From NCBI GenBank assembly GCA_010645155.1, contig CM021312.1, positions 5,607,338 through 5,671,337 on the forward strand: DNA of 64,000 bases, written 5' to 3'. Made by a program: the position numbers and the translations under genes. Positions 38,725-50,751 of the stretch are shown here, one piece after another (within the stretch, counting starts at the first letter, position 1; every line of letters starts with the position of its first letter). The notes under the pieces were generated by a model. The model was given only the letters and a program-made list of their open reading frames with translations, had not been told where the DNA came from and searched no databases. This DNA is from Tigriopus japonicus. Lineage: Eukaryota; Arthropoda; Copepoda; Harpacticoida; Harpacticidae.

Positions 38725-41700
38725 AGTGACTCTTGTGGGCAATTAAATGTTAATTCGGATATCAAGGGCAAGAAACATTTGCAACCAAAGATTTGCTTTA
38801 ATAGCTCAGTGGTCCTGTACTGACTTTCACACAAGTCTTACGGGACGATTCATGGCTTGATATTCCGTCAGTTCACGACGATCGAAGTCAGAAACTCAAC
38901 CATGGTCAACTTAATTGTGCCTCAAATTTGCCTCCTATGCATATTCACGGATTTGATTCCAAATCATTCTGTGATTGAAACGTAGAAATGCACTTGAACC
39001 ATATTCCTTGGCTGAATTGGGCTATCAGCCACCCAACCAACGAGTTTTCTGGGCTTTCGCAATTATCCGCTTTAATTGCAGTCTCAGGAATCTTTTACCC
39101 ACCTTGATTGTGTTTGATCTCAAGAAGACACAAGTGGTGTTCAAGTCAATCTGCGAGGAAATACGACAGACCTTTGGTCTGAGCTGTCGTCAAAATAGAT
39201 TCCAAAGACTTGAACTCAAGAATTTTCACTTCATTTCAAAGCCCTTGTTAGGCCATCAATTGGGGAATTGGACCATTCCAATGACGATGCCAGTCGATTT
39301 CGTGGGGGGATGCTCTTCTTTGAGCCCAAGGCATGCCTTTGGAACAACTGCAAATTCCACAGCTTCTCTCATAGGGTCCCCCGATGATCAGCCAACAGTT
39401 TCGTCTTGGAAGATCATTAATATTTTTTTTTTCTCCCAAGGTGTCAAACACAACACAAGCCAAAAATGGCCTGTCCTTAGTACTAGCAGAATGGCACTTG
39501 GACAAAGTAGTAGATGGACGTCGAAGCACGACTCTCGTCTCGTTCGCCTAGGATTAATGACATTTTTGGGGTCCATTACGGTGATAACCATCGTGATGGT
39601 ATAGTTAACAACAGATAACTGAAATCCATGTCGGACACGATTCTCGTTCACATCACTTCCAATGCCGAATCTCTTGGCAGATGCTCGAAATGGTCAGTTT
39701 CAGTGCAGACTTGCTCAATAGATGCACACTTGCATTATAATTGTGATCAAGGTCTTGATCGAATCAAATCTCGTAATTTACAGAACAATTAAACCGCCAG
39801 AGAAGTTTATGCGATTAATTAACACATCGAATTTTGTGGTCATTAAATGTATTTTAAGAAGAAAACAACATGTTTACGTGCAGCACAACTAGCATTAGCT
39901 GGTTTTGTTCTTTGACCACTTTGTGAAGGGCCGCAAAAAGTCGATCTATTTTATGGGAATCCATCGTCTTTTTCTCCGTTTTGTTCAGAGACACCCGCCA
40001 AGGTCATTTTCGTTGAGGTTGATCTGGCTCCAGAATTGAACGGAAGATCCACACCCTAGTTGTTCATGTTTCTTTGGGAGTCAGGGCAATGATTATTTTC
40101 TTTGCTCAAATTACTCTAGATTTCATTTCTCGTCTCGAATGCCATTTTTCATTCGCGTCAATAATTAAGTCACAGCGGTGGTGAGAAGCGACCTCACCAC
40201 TCAAGACGAATAGTACAGTAGATCAAGTGAATGTGCTGGTGGCAGTTGGTTTAATGCCTCCATCACCATCACAACCAATGATAGGAGTATCAGCCACTGG
40301 AGCCCCTCGAACAGCTTACTTACTCTACGACTCATATCTCTTGTTGATGTGATGGGACTCGAACATGCAAAAATACCCTTCATTTTCCACACCTCGTTGC
40401 ACTGACTGAAATTCACTCCGATTTCTCCTCGGATCGCTGCCAACCCAAATTGGCGACGCTCAGAGAGCATGAGCATATCAATCGAGGTCACCAGGGATCA
40501 TCCTGAGGGCTTTGGGTAAATCTTGGTGCAGTTAAATGACTCTCACCATAATTAAAAGACAAGTTGTCAACAAGCACTTGGTGGTTGGGATGATGCTCGA
40601 GTGAGTTGTTGGAGGATGATGATGATACTCGTCAGTGGTTACTTGACATGAGCATGGTCCCCGTCGTCGCATGATAATTGCTCAATTTCGGTGGTCTCAT
40701 ACGAAGGCTCGAAGCCGGGGAACTTCTTGGCATCATGGATAGTAACAGTGTCAGTGGTCGTGGTACGTATTAGTACCTTAGTAGCTATTGACCACCTCTC
40801 CGAAATGATGATGATGATGCACTGCTGCCAATGTTTATGAGAATCGCCAGAGCACCAACCTGTCCATTATCATTATTATGATCTCTTCACTCATACGATG
40901 AGCTTTGGGCTTCCGTGGATGGACTTGGAGCATTTCTCATTGCGCTTGGTCATGGTGCGAGTATGGCTTCCTTGGAACACGCCATGACATCCCAGATTCA
41001 CTCAACTCGTGCATTTCTCCTCCATTGACTCTGGAGATGACGGTAATAATCATGGTAATGGTGGTCAGCTTCTTCTGGGATTGGACATTCACAGATTCTC
41101 TAGGGATTGAATTAATTGCAATCATTTGGGCTGGCATTCGTATTTGTCGAATTAGCCTTGTGGCATTGGATGCCATCGGGTCAATAGCTGTCACATGAGC
41201 TTCTTTCTTTATACGAGCATGCCATTCTTTTGGAGGTTAGAGAGCCAAGATATGTACGTATACATGTATATACCATTGTGTGGCGATTAACAAGTCACTT
41301 CTGGTTGGTTGCAAACATCAATTTGAGTTGTAGAACACCCACGTTTCGGCATGAATTCTTATTTGAGTAAAGCAAAAAAATGAGTAAAGCACATATATCA
41401 TACATTAGGAATACTATATCAACGTTTAAGGACTGGAATTAAACGAGAAGCAATGAACATAGACAATAAACTATGGATATGATAGAATCTTCACCAGAAC
41501 TGATAAAGACCGAGTGAAGTGGTTTCTTTTTCTCCAGAAGCTTGGGTCTCATGACACGCCTATGCAATGATTGGTTCGCCCAATGTTCCGGTCCAAAATT
41601 AATAAGTTCTTCTCCATTACCTGTCCAAGGATCATTAGTCGTTCTCGTGACTCTCCCAGATCCCAAAGTGTGGAGCAAAAAACCATCTCATTTGACTGCT

Positions 41701-42539
41701 CCAAACACTCATATTCATCTCTCGGCACATTTTTTTGTGCTCCACTCATTGAAGATTCCAGCATCGTTATTCAAAGCCCTTAATTCAGCGTCTTTCACTG
41801 ATTCTGGTGGCTCAAGAAGGACTGGGCACCCCACTACCCACCGACTAACCATCCATCTATCCATTCCACTTCTCAATGATGGGCAGAGTCCCTTTCTCAT
41901 CTCTCTATTATTCGTTCGGCGTGAGTGTCTTCATCCTCATGAGAGGCAAATTGATACTTTGGGCACAATGTCTTCATCCCGACATTGAAGAGAGGCCAAA
42001 CGTATTTCAGGGTTGTAATTTGTTCATTGTTCAATAAGTGTCAGAGCTCTGCTCGCTCTTCCAACGAATTCCACGTGTTCTTGCATACTTTCATCCTTAT
42101 GAATATGCGAGAGTAATTCCTCATTCAGGCACTAAGTGGACCTGTTTTTAATGGTTTTCTGAACGAGATACACCCTGGTTTTGGACATGATTGATCCGAA
42201 GGATGTGCGTGTGCTCAAATATGGAGGGAACCCTCCAGGATCGGATGTGACTCCTTTAGTTGATCATCCCATATTTTGGCAAATGAACTTGTTCGAATGA
42301 ATTCCAGAGTAGGAGGCGGTTTTAGACAGTAATTTGCCACCAAATGATTGCTAATTTGCTGCTAAAATGGTCAAATTTCGCCCTAATCCATCCTTTAAGA
42401 AGGCAATTTAATTCACTTTTGAGTACATCATTCTGGCAGTATGTCCTTCAGGGATATTTTGACAGGATTCTCATCTTTAAGTTGGTTTTCGGTTGCTGGG
42501 AAGCAACTTCATTCATGAGAGTAAAGATTTGCCACTTCA

Positions 42540-43440
42540 AGATTAGAAAATGAGTAATTATTTCAGTTTTTGACCTTTGTGAGATCGAAAACAATCATTT
42601 ATCAATCAAAATTAAGGATCGGTTATGGCTTTAAAATTATAATCGCTTCGATCAATAAGGTATTTTAAATGTTATAAATGAAGGACGGGCAAACCGTGCA
42701 AAATGATTTTTGGTGATATAAACTTTTTTTCTGCCTTTTTGCTCTTTCCATCCTTAATTGCGCCTTTTTTCACGAATTTGGCCTAAAACGATAAAATTGC
42801 TAAAATACTCTATTTACTTTTTAAAAAATGTCTTTCGTGGAATGTTTTCAGATTTTATAAACAACACCTTTTCCATTTCATTTACTTTCTTAAAATATGA
42901 ATGATTCTACTTATCTTTATGTTGATTATATTTTATCCAACTTTTACAGTATTATCAAATCGCTCGGATATAATCTTGCCACATTGATAACTTTTTTCAT
43001 TAAGAAATATTACGACAAAACGAAAAAACTTCACATTAAACAACTAAAGTGGAATATATCTTTGTAATCTTAAAGATACCTAACGTAGGCTAGCGTATCA
43101 TTGGTGAACTAAAAAAGATAATCTATGTCTAAAATTTGCTCTTCAAGATTGAAAATGAAAAAAGCAAGATTTTTTTTGCCATTTTGACGTTTTTTGCGGT
43201 TTCGACCTATTCTGCACTTAATTTTGCTTTTTTAAGGTGGTATTTATGCGATTTTTGGTACCTAGAAGCACATATGTTAATTAAGCTTTTTGACCGTTCT
43301 AATCTAAAATGAATCATCTTTGTAAAATGATATTTTCATAAACATTAATAAAGTATTTATTTATAGAAGCGTAAAAAATAAACCTTTTTATCATGCAATT
43401 TGCTCATCAGATTTTCTGCTTGTGTGAAACATTTATGAGT
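42540..43440. other. AT-rich block without ORFs
   Basis: This roughly 0.9-kb stretch is visibly richer in A and T than its surroundings, with many T and A runs and no open frame of note. No long terminal or inverted repeats are apparent. It could be old decayed repeat sequence or a matrix-attachment-like AT-rich segment; the sequence alone does not distinguish these. Confidence 0.5.
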
Positions 43441-46400
43441 TGAAATATATCTTAGAATTTGCCACTTTTGGGGACCTTAGTTCCAATGCACTTGATATGC
43501 AGATATGCAAAATCTTATCGATTACTCATCTAATCCCTAAAATACCGTCACAGATTAGTGTCTCAATTAGACACTTTATTCATCGCCTCCTCTAAATTCC
43601 CATGATTTCTGTCCAGTTTCAGTGACATTACTTTTTTTTATAAGAACAGGCGTCCGAGAAAGCATGGGAAATGGGGATTTCCTTCCTGTTAATCAAGAGT
43701 GGGCTTCACTTTAGCAATGATGCGGATCATTTTCCCCTCCTAGAAATGCGCAAACTAACAAGCTACCGAGGCTGTATGTACATACATACCGAAAACGGCT
43801 CAGTTATCCCAGATAAGATCATTTCCCACCCCTGATTAAGAGAATCAAGCTCGAACAGTCAAGCCACTTCATCTCATCATCAAATGCCATGTCAACCCCT
43901 GATGATGTCCCTAGTAGTTCGTATGGTCCGCTCTCAAGCATGCAAATGAAAATTATGCAGAGGTACTTTGGAGGAGGACAGTTGGCAGCTCTTCAATGAA
44001 CGCCATTCCATTAGATCCGGATCCGTCTTTCCCTCTCCCTCTCTCCCCTAAAATATTGGAGAAGAGGATGATGATGATGATGCCACCATTGCTCTAAAGT
44101 ATTAGAGATGGAAGTAAACAGACCAGAAGCGAGAATTCCTCGTCACGGGAAGATCCACTTGAATCCAGATGAGATCCCCTACCAAAAATCAGCCTGTGAA
44201 TGAATCACCCAGGATATTGATTACTGAATATTTTCAAGTGTCATCCGCGGTTTACCGATATTCTCTTTGTGGCATTGAGTGTCTATGTGTGTCTTGCTAT
44301 GACACTTTTTACCCAATTCCAAAGCCACAAAACACACACAGCGAGGATTGTTAAGCATTTTGGAATACAAAACACTTGTTACAACAAGCGTCCTATTCGA
44401 GCAATTCCATTTTATCAACTTGCTCTATCAACACTAATGGCTCGATCTCACAGTTTATAATCGTATGTATGTATGTATTTATGACGTGGATTCCAGCTGT
44501 ATTTGTTCGAAAATCGACAAAAACTGCCATGATTTATTGTTCCAGCCATGGGACCATCTCACAAAAAAGTGCCCCGAGTTCGAGTTGAAAATTCCCCACT
44601 GATCATCTGATCACATGTACGTAGTACGTGGAACTGACTCCATATAGTGGTACATGTATATGTATAGTGCTCGGTTCATTCGGAGGGTTAAGCTCGTTTG
44701 TGCAGTATGTAGTTAATCAAATGCGATAAATCTCGCTTCGACTCAAATGAGAGAGGAGGAGAAGAAGAAGGAGAAGGGAGAGCAGGAGCCCAAGGCAAAG
44801 TTCAGGCTCAATGTGGCCCAAGACCGATGGAATAGATCGGTTCCTGTGCAGCTCTAATCTGCAACAATAGATATATGGGTTGACCTAATGCCATAAATGG
44901 GTTCAAAGTCAGTCAAAAGGGGTTTGAGAGGCTGCGTTAAGTTGGCTGGATGAGTCGTTTGAAACACACACCCGGGCAGGTTTGGAAAAGCGATTCAACT
45001 TGCGAGAGTTTTCGGGCTAAATAATCCACATTCCAGGGCATGAATGATTGCATGAGAGTTATCCATAAGGATCAATGGGCCATTGAATGTGCTCCTTCTG
45101 GAGTTCAATTAACTTGTGGCTTAAATGTTGATCCATATATTCTTTTGACCACATAGCCATACGAAACATGGGGTTAGTTCCATGGTTGCTCGCCAGAGAG
45201 CGACACGAGGCAAGCTAGGACAGTTCTTTGAAAAGAGGAAGGAAAGAGGAGAAGGGTTCTCTGGCGGTTGGTTTTGGAACCACGAGAACCTTCTCAACAA
45301 ATTGAACTATTGGAACAAGAATGGCGGAAAGAAATTCCCAATTCAAATGAGACAAAAACTATCGGAAGGAATTTTCAAACTAATTGGCTTGTGAAGCGAA
45401 AGAAAGACGAGGGTAGATAAAGATGATGATGATGCAAAGACGCTCACACACAAATACGGACTTGGTGATTTATTTCCAAATATTTGGGATTGTTTCTTAC
45501 CAAGTGGGTGCAGCAACATTTTGGGGCACAAAGAAACGGAACAATCACAAAATTGTCTGCAAGTGAAAATGAAGGTGAAACAGGTGATAAGATAGTTGAC
45601 ATTCCCCCACTAAATGGGACGACAAATCTTGATTTTTTTTTCCAGGGGGAAGCGAAATTCAATTCGTTTACGCCCTAAAAAATGGCTCATGTTTTGAATA
45701 CCAACTCAACCCTGGCCCATTTGTGATCAAATTAGAATGAGTCAAGAGGTCCCTGGGGGCACATCCGATTGTTCGTTCCTTTGAATCCAAGTCAAAGATT
45801 CAAGGAGTGTCTTGGGATTGAATCGAGGGTAAAATCCCAGAGTTTGTACCAATGGCATCAGCCTTTAGGATGGGTCTACTCAGTCAATGACAATTGATAA
45901 CAAGTTCAAACATTCAAATGCAAATCTTCCTTATTCTCACCCTAGAGCGGATTACGAGGTTTGGGAGTGTGAAAAAGCTCTTCATAACAAGATTGTAGAA
46001 ATTTGTCTACCAGATATCTTAAAAGATTTTCCAAATATACAACGAAAGAAAGAGGACCATTTCGTTTTTTGGATACAATTATAAGACATAAAAATGTAAA
46101 TTTCAGTCTTCAGGAACCACAGAGGGTTATTTGGAAGACATGCACATATCAGGTGATAGTATGTAGGACATAGCGCTTTAGTGAGAATCCTCAATTGTGA
46201 ACTTGTCGTGGTGCTGGTTCCAGCTAGTGCAAATTGGGTTTGATCTCCTGTTTCTATTTACTATTTCACCCTTGTGTCGTCTCCACACAACCTTTGTGTA
46301 TTTTTTTCTCGCTCGACTTTCCTGAGTCCATTCTCCAAATTCAAGAGGGGTTGGAGATTGCCAGACTTGGGACGTAATGGCCATTTCAGTTACGTAATTG

Positions 46401-47426
46401 AAATGACAATTTGGGCAAATGCCTTATAAATTGTATGTACTTGTGAAATTTCGATTCATGACAACCAATCAAACTTCAAAATATTTGTTTACTTTCTTGT
46501 TGACATTTTGGACAACAAAAATCAGAAATTTTAAGATTTATTAAAGCAATTTATGGGCTACTATTGAAGTCCAGCTAGTTGAATAAAACATTGGTTACTA
46601 AAAATTGTGATGGAAATCAAAATTGATTTTCAGCTTATTTTTGCCATAGTGGTTCTTGCCTATGTTTTTGGGGCAAAAAGCTTGGCAAAACCTGATTTAT
46701 CAAAAACAGTAAAAGTCAAAAAAGGCAACCTTCTAGTTGGATTCCCAACCTTAAAAAAGGCTGGAGAATAAAATTCAGAAAATGCGTCAAATAAAAATCT
46801 AGATAATAAAAAAATGGTAAAATTCATCTATTCCAATAAAACTATTTTGGAACTGAAAATAATGTATGCGACACATACCCAATAAATGAGTGGTACATGA
46901 GCGCCCTCTATCTTGAAACCAGTTAAATGTCACATCCAAAAATCTATCAACAGGACCTGCGTGATGTTGAGGATTACTTTGTTCCCATTCATTACAGGAA
47001 TGGACCTAGAAATATGTTGGTGTACGTATGGGGAGGAAAAGATCCCCCTTTTTCAAATATTGAATCAAAATGAATGGCTTCGACTCAAGTGCTTGATACA
47101 AGCATGTACTCATACAAGGAAAGACTACTACAGAACAAGAACACAAGCTGGAGATGGGATTTTCGGTATTTTCTCATGTCACATTTTCCGTTCTGGATCA
47201 TTACTGACAAACCCTCTGCAATTTGGATGACATCATTTGTATCAGAACACTATACATGTATTCCTATCACTCTCAAAGTACTTCCGTCCCTATCTGGTGT
47301 TTAGTACGAAACACTTCTCTCCACACTTGAAAGGTCGGAAAACTCATTAAGCGACTTGTATAAGACATTATTATTATTAATCTCGAAACAGAGTTGGAAC
47401 GTTTTTTAGCGATGCTAATTCAGATA
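43441..47426. other. Intergenic region, no recognisable gene
   Basis: Only short overlapping frames are present. A GAT microsatellite lies near 44067-44082 and a TGTA-type repeat near 44463-44475. The frame at 45182-45394 begins with ATG and is Lys/Asn/Gly-rich, but has no motif that I recognise. No RNA genes were seen. Confidence 0.5.
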
Positions 47427-47428
47427 TT

Positions 47429-47446
47429 GGGTCGCATGTTAACGCA
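47429..47446 (+). repeat. Left terminal inverted repeat (18 bp)
   Basis: GGGTCGCATGTTAACGCA, identical to the reverse complement of 49093-49110. It contains the palindrome GTTAAC. Confidence 0.85.
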
Positions 47447-49092
47447 CATAAGATCGATTTGTTTTATAGTATACTCATCTCTGGTCTTACTACATAGCTG
47501 ACCTCAAGTATACTTAACGTGAAACAAACAGATGAGTATAGCAATTGTTGTGTACTCACACAATTTGCCCATGCAATTTCAAAGTAGAGGATAGCTTTGC
47601 GAGACCAAAGATAGATTTGACACGTCAAAACGGGGACAAGGAGGGTTTCTGTGACAGATATTTCAAAGCCGAGCTGAATTTCATTGGTACAGTATTTGCA
47701 ATTATTGATAATGATAAAACATAAATGGTGGGCCTAGTTCTTTCCTAGTTTTCAAAATTGAAGACAATTTGTCATTTGTGGCTCAAATACACTAAACATA
47801 TAGTATGTCATAAGAAAGTAGGTCTCGAGAGGTCCCAAAAAAAACAAGATGTCCTCGGAGCTTTCAGAATTAAAGGATACAAAAGGCGTAATCCATAGTT
47901 CTATTGGTATTGAAATTTCCTCGAAAATGTTATTGAAACAGCAGCATTTATTCTTTCAATGTCTTTTTTCGTTTCCGTGGCGAAAACTTGCATCTTAATT
48001 ACTCGTTAGGAGAATAACACAAATGAACATATTGGAGCATCTTTTGAATTAAAAGTGATAGTTGTAGAGAAAGTCCGGGACACGATCCAATCCGTTTGGT
48101 CGTTCTAGTTATGCTCCCATGAACTCTTGAGAATGTTTAGACCAAATCCTATTTTCCTTGAAGCGGCTTATCTATCCGATTTTTTGGCATCAATTTCAAA
48201 TCGAAAAAACAGCAGTGTCTCAAACACATGGACTGAAATGACGTTATTGACAACATGGGAGCGTTGTGGGTTCTTGGGTTGAAGATGGGCAATTTTGGCA
48301 GGGCCTTCCATGAGCGCGGCTTATTATTCCCGTTGAAGTTTTTTTTCTTTTATGCTTTTGCGTAGTTGGTTGATCCGTGGACAAGTCCATTGGTAGGAGT
48401 GGCCATTGAGTGATGAGGGATGGATTTGCAAGCGGAGTCGATGTCTCTTATTCTGCCTTGTGTCTTTTATTCACAATTTTCTATTGATTCCATACCCATC
48501 CATTGGTTCGTTGTATCCGGGGGTGGTGGTGTTGAAGGAAGAAGGCTCATTCATTTGTCTGATTGACGCACTTTTTGATGTTTCCGAGCACGTTGGAAGA
48601 TGATCAAATCGTTCCTCTCGTCGTTTTCTTCAAGAGTTCCCGCTTAAAGTTGAATTGGATTCAGTTAGACTTGAAAATCTTTGAGAAATCGACTTTCAGT
48701 TCGATTTTGAACGAGTCCGAAGGCATTTGTTTAGTAAATGGGCTTGAAGTTTAACTGTTTAAACTTGTGTTTAACAACACAGGCCCAGTGTTTCCACACA
48801 AACAGTTTTTTTATGGTCAGACAGCTTTTCTCAACGCAGAATGTAGCAGATATGGGTAACTTAGGCTTATTTCACCCTCGCTGAAATGGGCGCACTGAGT
48901 CACAGCCTCTAATCTAAAGAGCGCGAGTGCAACACAAAGGTGCACTCGTGCCCTTAGAGTATACTTAAAAATATCTCTGCCGGAAGAGTAGACTTATCTT
49001 GAGGTTTGTTCAATTATTCCGCATGTTACGACCAAACTAGAATTAGAGTATACTCAAGCGCAATTATAGTATACTAAACACCATGAATTAGA

Positions 49093-49110
49093 TGCGTTAA
49101 CATGCGACCC
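49093..49110 (-). repeat. Right terminal inverted repeat (18 bp)
   Basis: TGCGTTAACATGCGACCC, the exact reverse complement of the left terminus 1.65 kb away, followed by ATA, which supplies the flanking TA. Confidence 0.85.
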
Positions 49111-49113
49111 ATA

Positions 49114-50351
49114 GAATCTGGTCTGACGGATCAAAAAATATGCTGATGACGGAAAAGGGACCTTTTTGTAGGGGAGAATGCGTTTTGGGGGGTTAGTATG
49201 ACAAGCATTCAATCATCCCCAACATTTTTACAAACATCGGATACCCCCAAGTTGAATATTCCACATCGACTTTTACCATGACGAACAACATTTTGTCCTC
49301 AATCCAAAACGACGTTGAGGAAAGAAAAAAAAACATCGTGTCCCTGTCTTTTAATGAAGGAGGCTGTCATTTCAAGACTTGGAACTATTTCTCCACAAAA
49401 CCTGGGACTTGCAAGCTTTTTTGTGGATCCAGGTTGTGTCACGAAATTTGTCAATTATCGACAGGGAAAGAATCTCAGATGGGCATCCAAATAGTTTCCA
49501 GTTTGCTCAGATCCGGAAGGATTTCGATCTTGGGGAAGTGTAATTTGTGGCTGCCAGCAGACACGCCCATCTTCCAAAAGCCAAGCTGAGCAAGTTGCTT
49601 ACAGAGGGTTCATTAGGCAATTGATTCGGAAAAATTGGGTCAGTCATATCCAACGGAGGGGCGGGATAAATGATGTGGAGGCGGGTCCGGTAAATCGTTT
49701 CTGAGCCGTAATACACTCCAGCTGGCCACTTTCAACTTTGTGGAAGTCGAAGATTTGAGGCAGAAAGAAAAAACTTGGTCGAGAGTGATGAAACCATATA
49801 GGCTAGATTTTTTCAATTTTTATTTTAGATTCAGGTTTGGTTGAATATTTTGTAGTTCATAGAGTGTTCAAAGTTGGGAAAAGAGTGTCATTAGTTCGCC
49901 GTAATGATCGAGGGCACAATTGATGGGCGTATCCAAGGATGATCACAATCAACCCTTCATGCGGAGATTATGGCTCCAAAAGGACCTCTGAATCGGAATT
50001 AGACGCCGACTGGAAGCATTAGTTCCTTTCAAATTGGGGGTGTTTTTTGCCCCACTTTCGGGTTTTGAAGTCCTGCTTGCATTTTCTTTTGTGTATATGC
50101 CGTGGAAGGATGACAGAGAAAAGAAAGAGACCCTGAGCGTCATCTTTTCTACTCAGAACGTACGCATACCGTAGACTTCTTTGAAACATGCATGGACAAG
50201 GGAATTTTCCACTGTATTTAAAGTCTGCTCCGGAACGATTATTTATAGATGTATTTCTTTAAGAATGAAGAATTGGAATGTTTTATTTCTTTGTTTACAG
50301 GATATGGTTGGGAAAACTAAAATGAATTTTAAGTGTTTTTTTTATTTGCAG
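49114..50351. other. Intergenic or intronic region, no clear gene
   Basis: An ATG-initiated frame at 49278-49589 (103 codons, context ACCATGA, Cys-containing product) is the best open frame, but I recognise no domain and see no good splice donor in it. If the candidate exons at 50352-50751 are real, their upstream exon should lie here or further left; I could not find it convincingly. Confidence 0.35.
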
Positions 50352-50751
50352 TCACCACTCAAAAAGAAGAAGATGGCAAAGCAATTTATGATGAAGCACA
50401 TCTTATAATGCCGTCAAAGGTAAGTTTTGTATCAAAATATTAGTTTGGGTAAGAAAGCTTGTGAGTCGAAAGCCTGACCTAATTGGGCTAGAAAATTCGT
50501 ACCAAAAACTTAGAACATAACCATCCAAATATCCACTTTGTCTTTTTATCCAGGACTTAATCTTTTTTTGCCAAAGGTCCAAGGAGTCCATGAGATTCAT
50601 TCCCCTTCGTCATGTTCCATCGGGGTCATCGCATCTCCAAAATGGAAGAGAACATAACAGGGCTGAACCAGTCACACAAAACACCCCTCCATTTCCGTCA
50701 TTCAAGTTGGGAGAAAGCCAAGCTAATGAATCTCATGACTACTTAGCATAG
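50352..50751 (+). other. Candidate 3'-terminal exon pair of an unidentified gene
   Basis: An internal exon candidate at 50352-50419 (68 nt) is preceded by a T-rich tract and ATTTGCAG and followed by AAAG|GTAAGT. Read in the frame that needs two bases to complete its first codon, it is open for 22 codons (TTQKEEDGKAIYDEAHLIMP, then Ser-Lys) and ends in phase 0. The next acceptor (TTTGTCTTTTTATCCAG, 50553) opens a phase-0 frame of 65 codons to TAG at 50749-50751. The intron would be 134 nt. The two segments are in compatible phase. I do not recognise the protein, cannot place the upstream exon and see no nearby AATAAA. This is the best-supported unknown coding candidate in the window, but it remains a candidate. 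Confidence 0.28.

Larger units (their letters stand above)
27745..42539. other. Gene-poor region, no recognisable gene
   Basis: About 15 kb without a gene that I can name. The longest open frame (38975-39604, 209 codons) lacks an early ATG and shows no domain. The frame at 33574-33936 starts at GTG and has one short stretch faintly like a retrotransposon reverse transcriptase, but nothing else supports it. Minor local features are a GGT microsatellite at 38701-38724, GAT runs near 40613-40626 and 40805-40819, and two small hairpins listed separately. No tRNA, rRNA or transposase was recognised. Confidence 0.5.
47427..49111. mobile_element. 1.7-kb TIR element, TA-flanked, non-autonomous (Tc1/mariner-like?)
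   Basis: GGGTCGCATGTTAACGCA at 47429-47446 is repeated exactly in reverse complement at 49093-49110. A TA dinucleotide lies just outside each end (47425-47426 and 49112-49113), consistent with the TA target duplication of Tc1/mariner-type elements. Subterminal AGTATACT motifs occur twice near the left end (47468, 47507) and three times near the right (48958, 49047, 49068). The outermost lie 39 and 35 bases from their TIR tips. An internal hairpin (CGAGTGCA/TGCACTCG) is near 48924-48948. No transposase-like ORF is present; the longest frames inside are about 65 codons. It is probably a non-autonomous derivative. Superfamily assignment is tentative because it rests on the TA dinucleotides alone. 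Confidence 0.7.

Noticed and set aside
38975..39604. 209-codon open frame, the longest after the IR and Sox exons
   Set aside because: No ATG until about residue 100, no recognisable domain, low-complexity T run inside, and overlapping open frames on the other strand.
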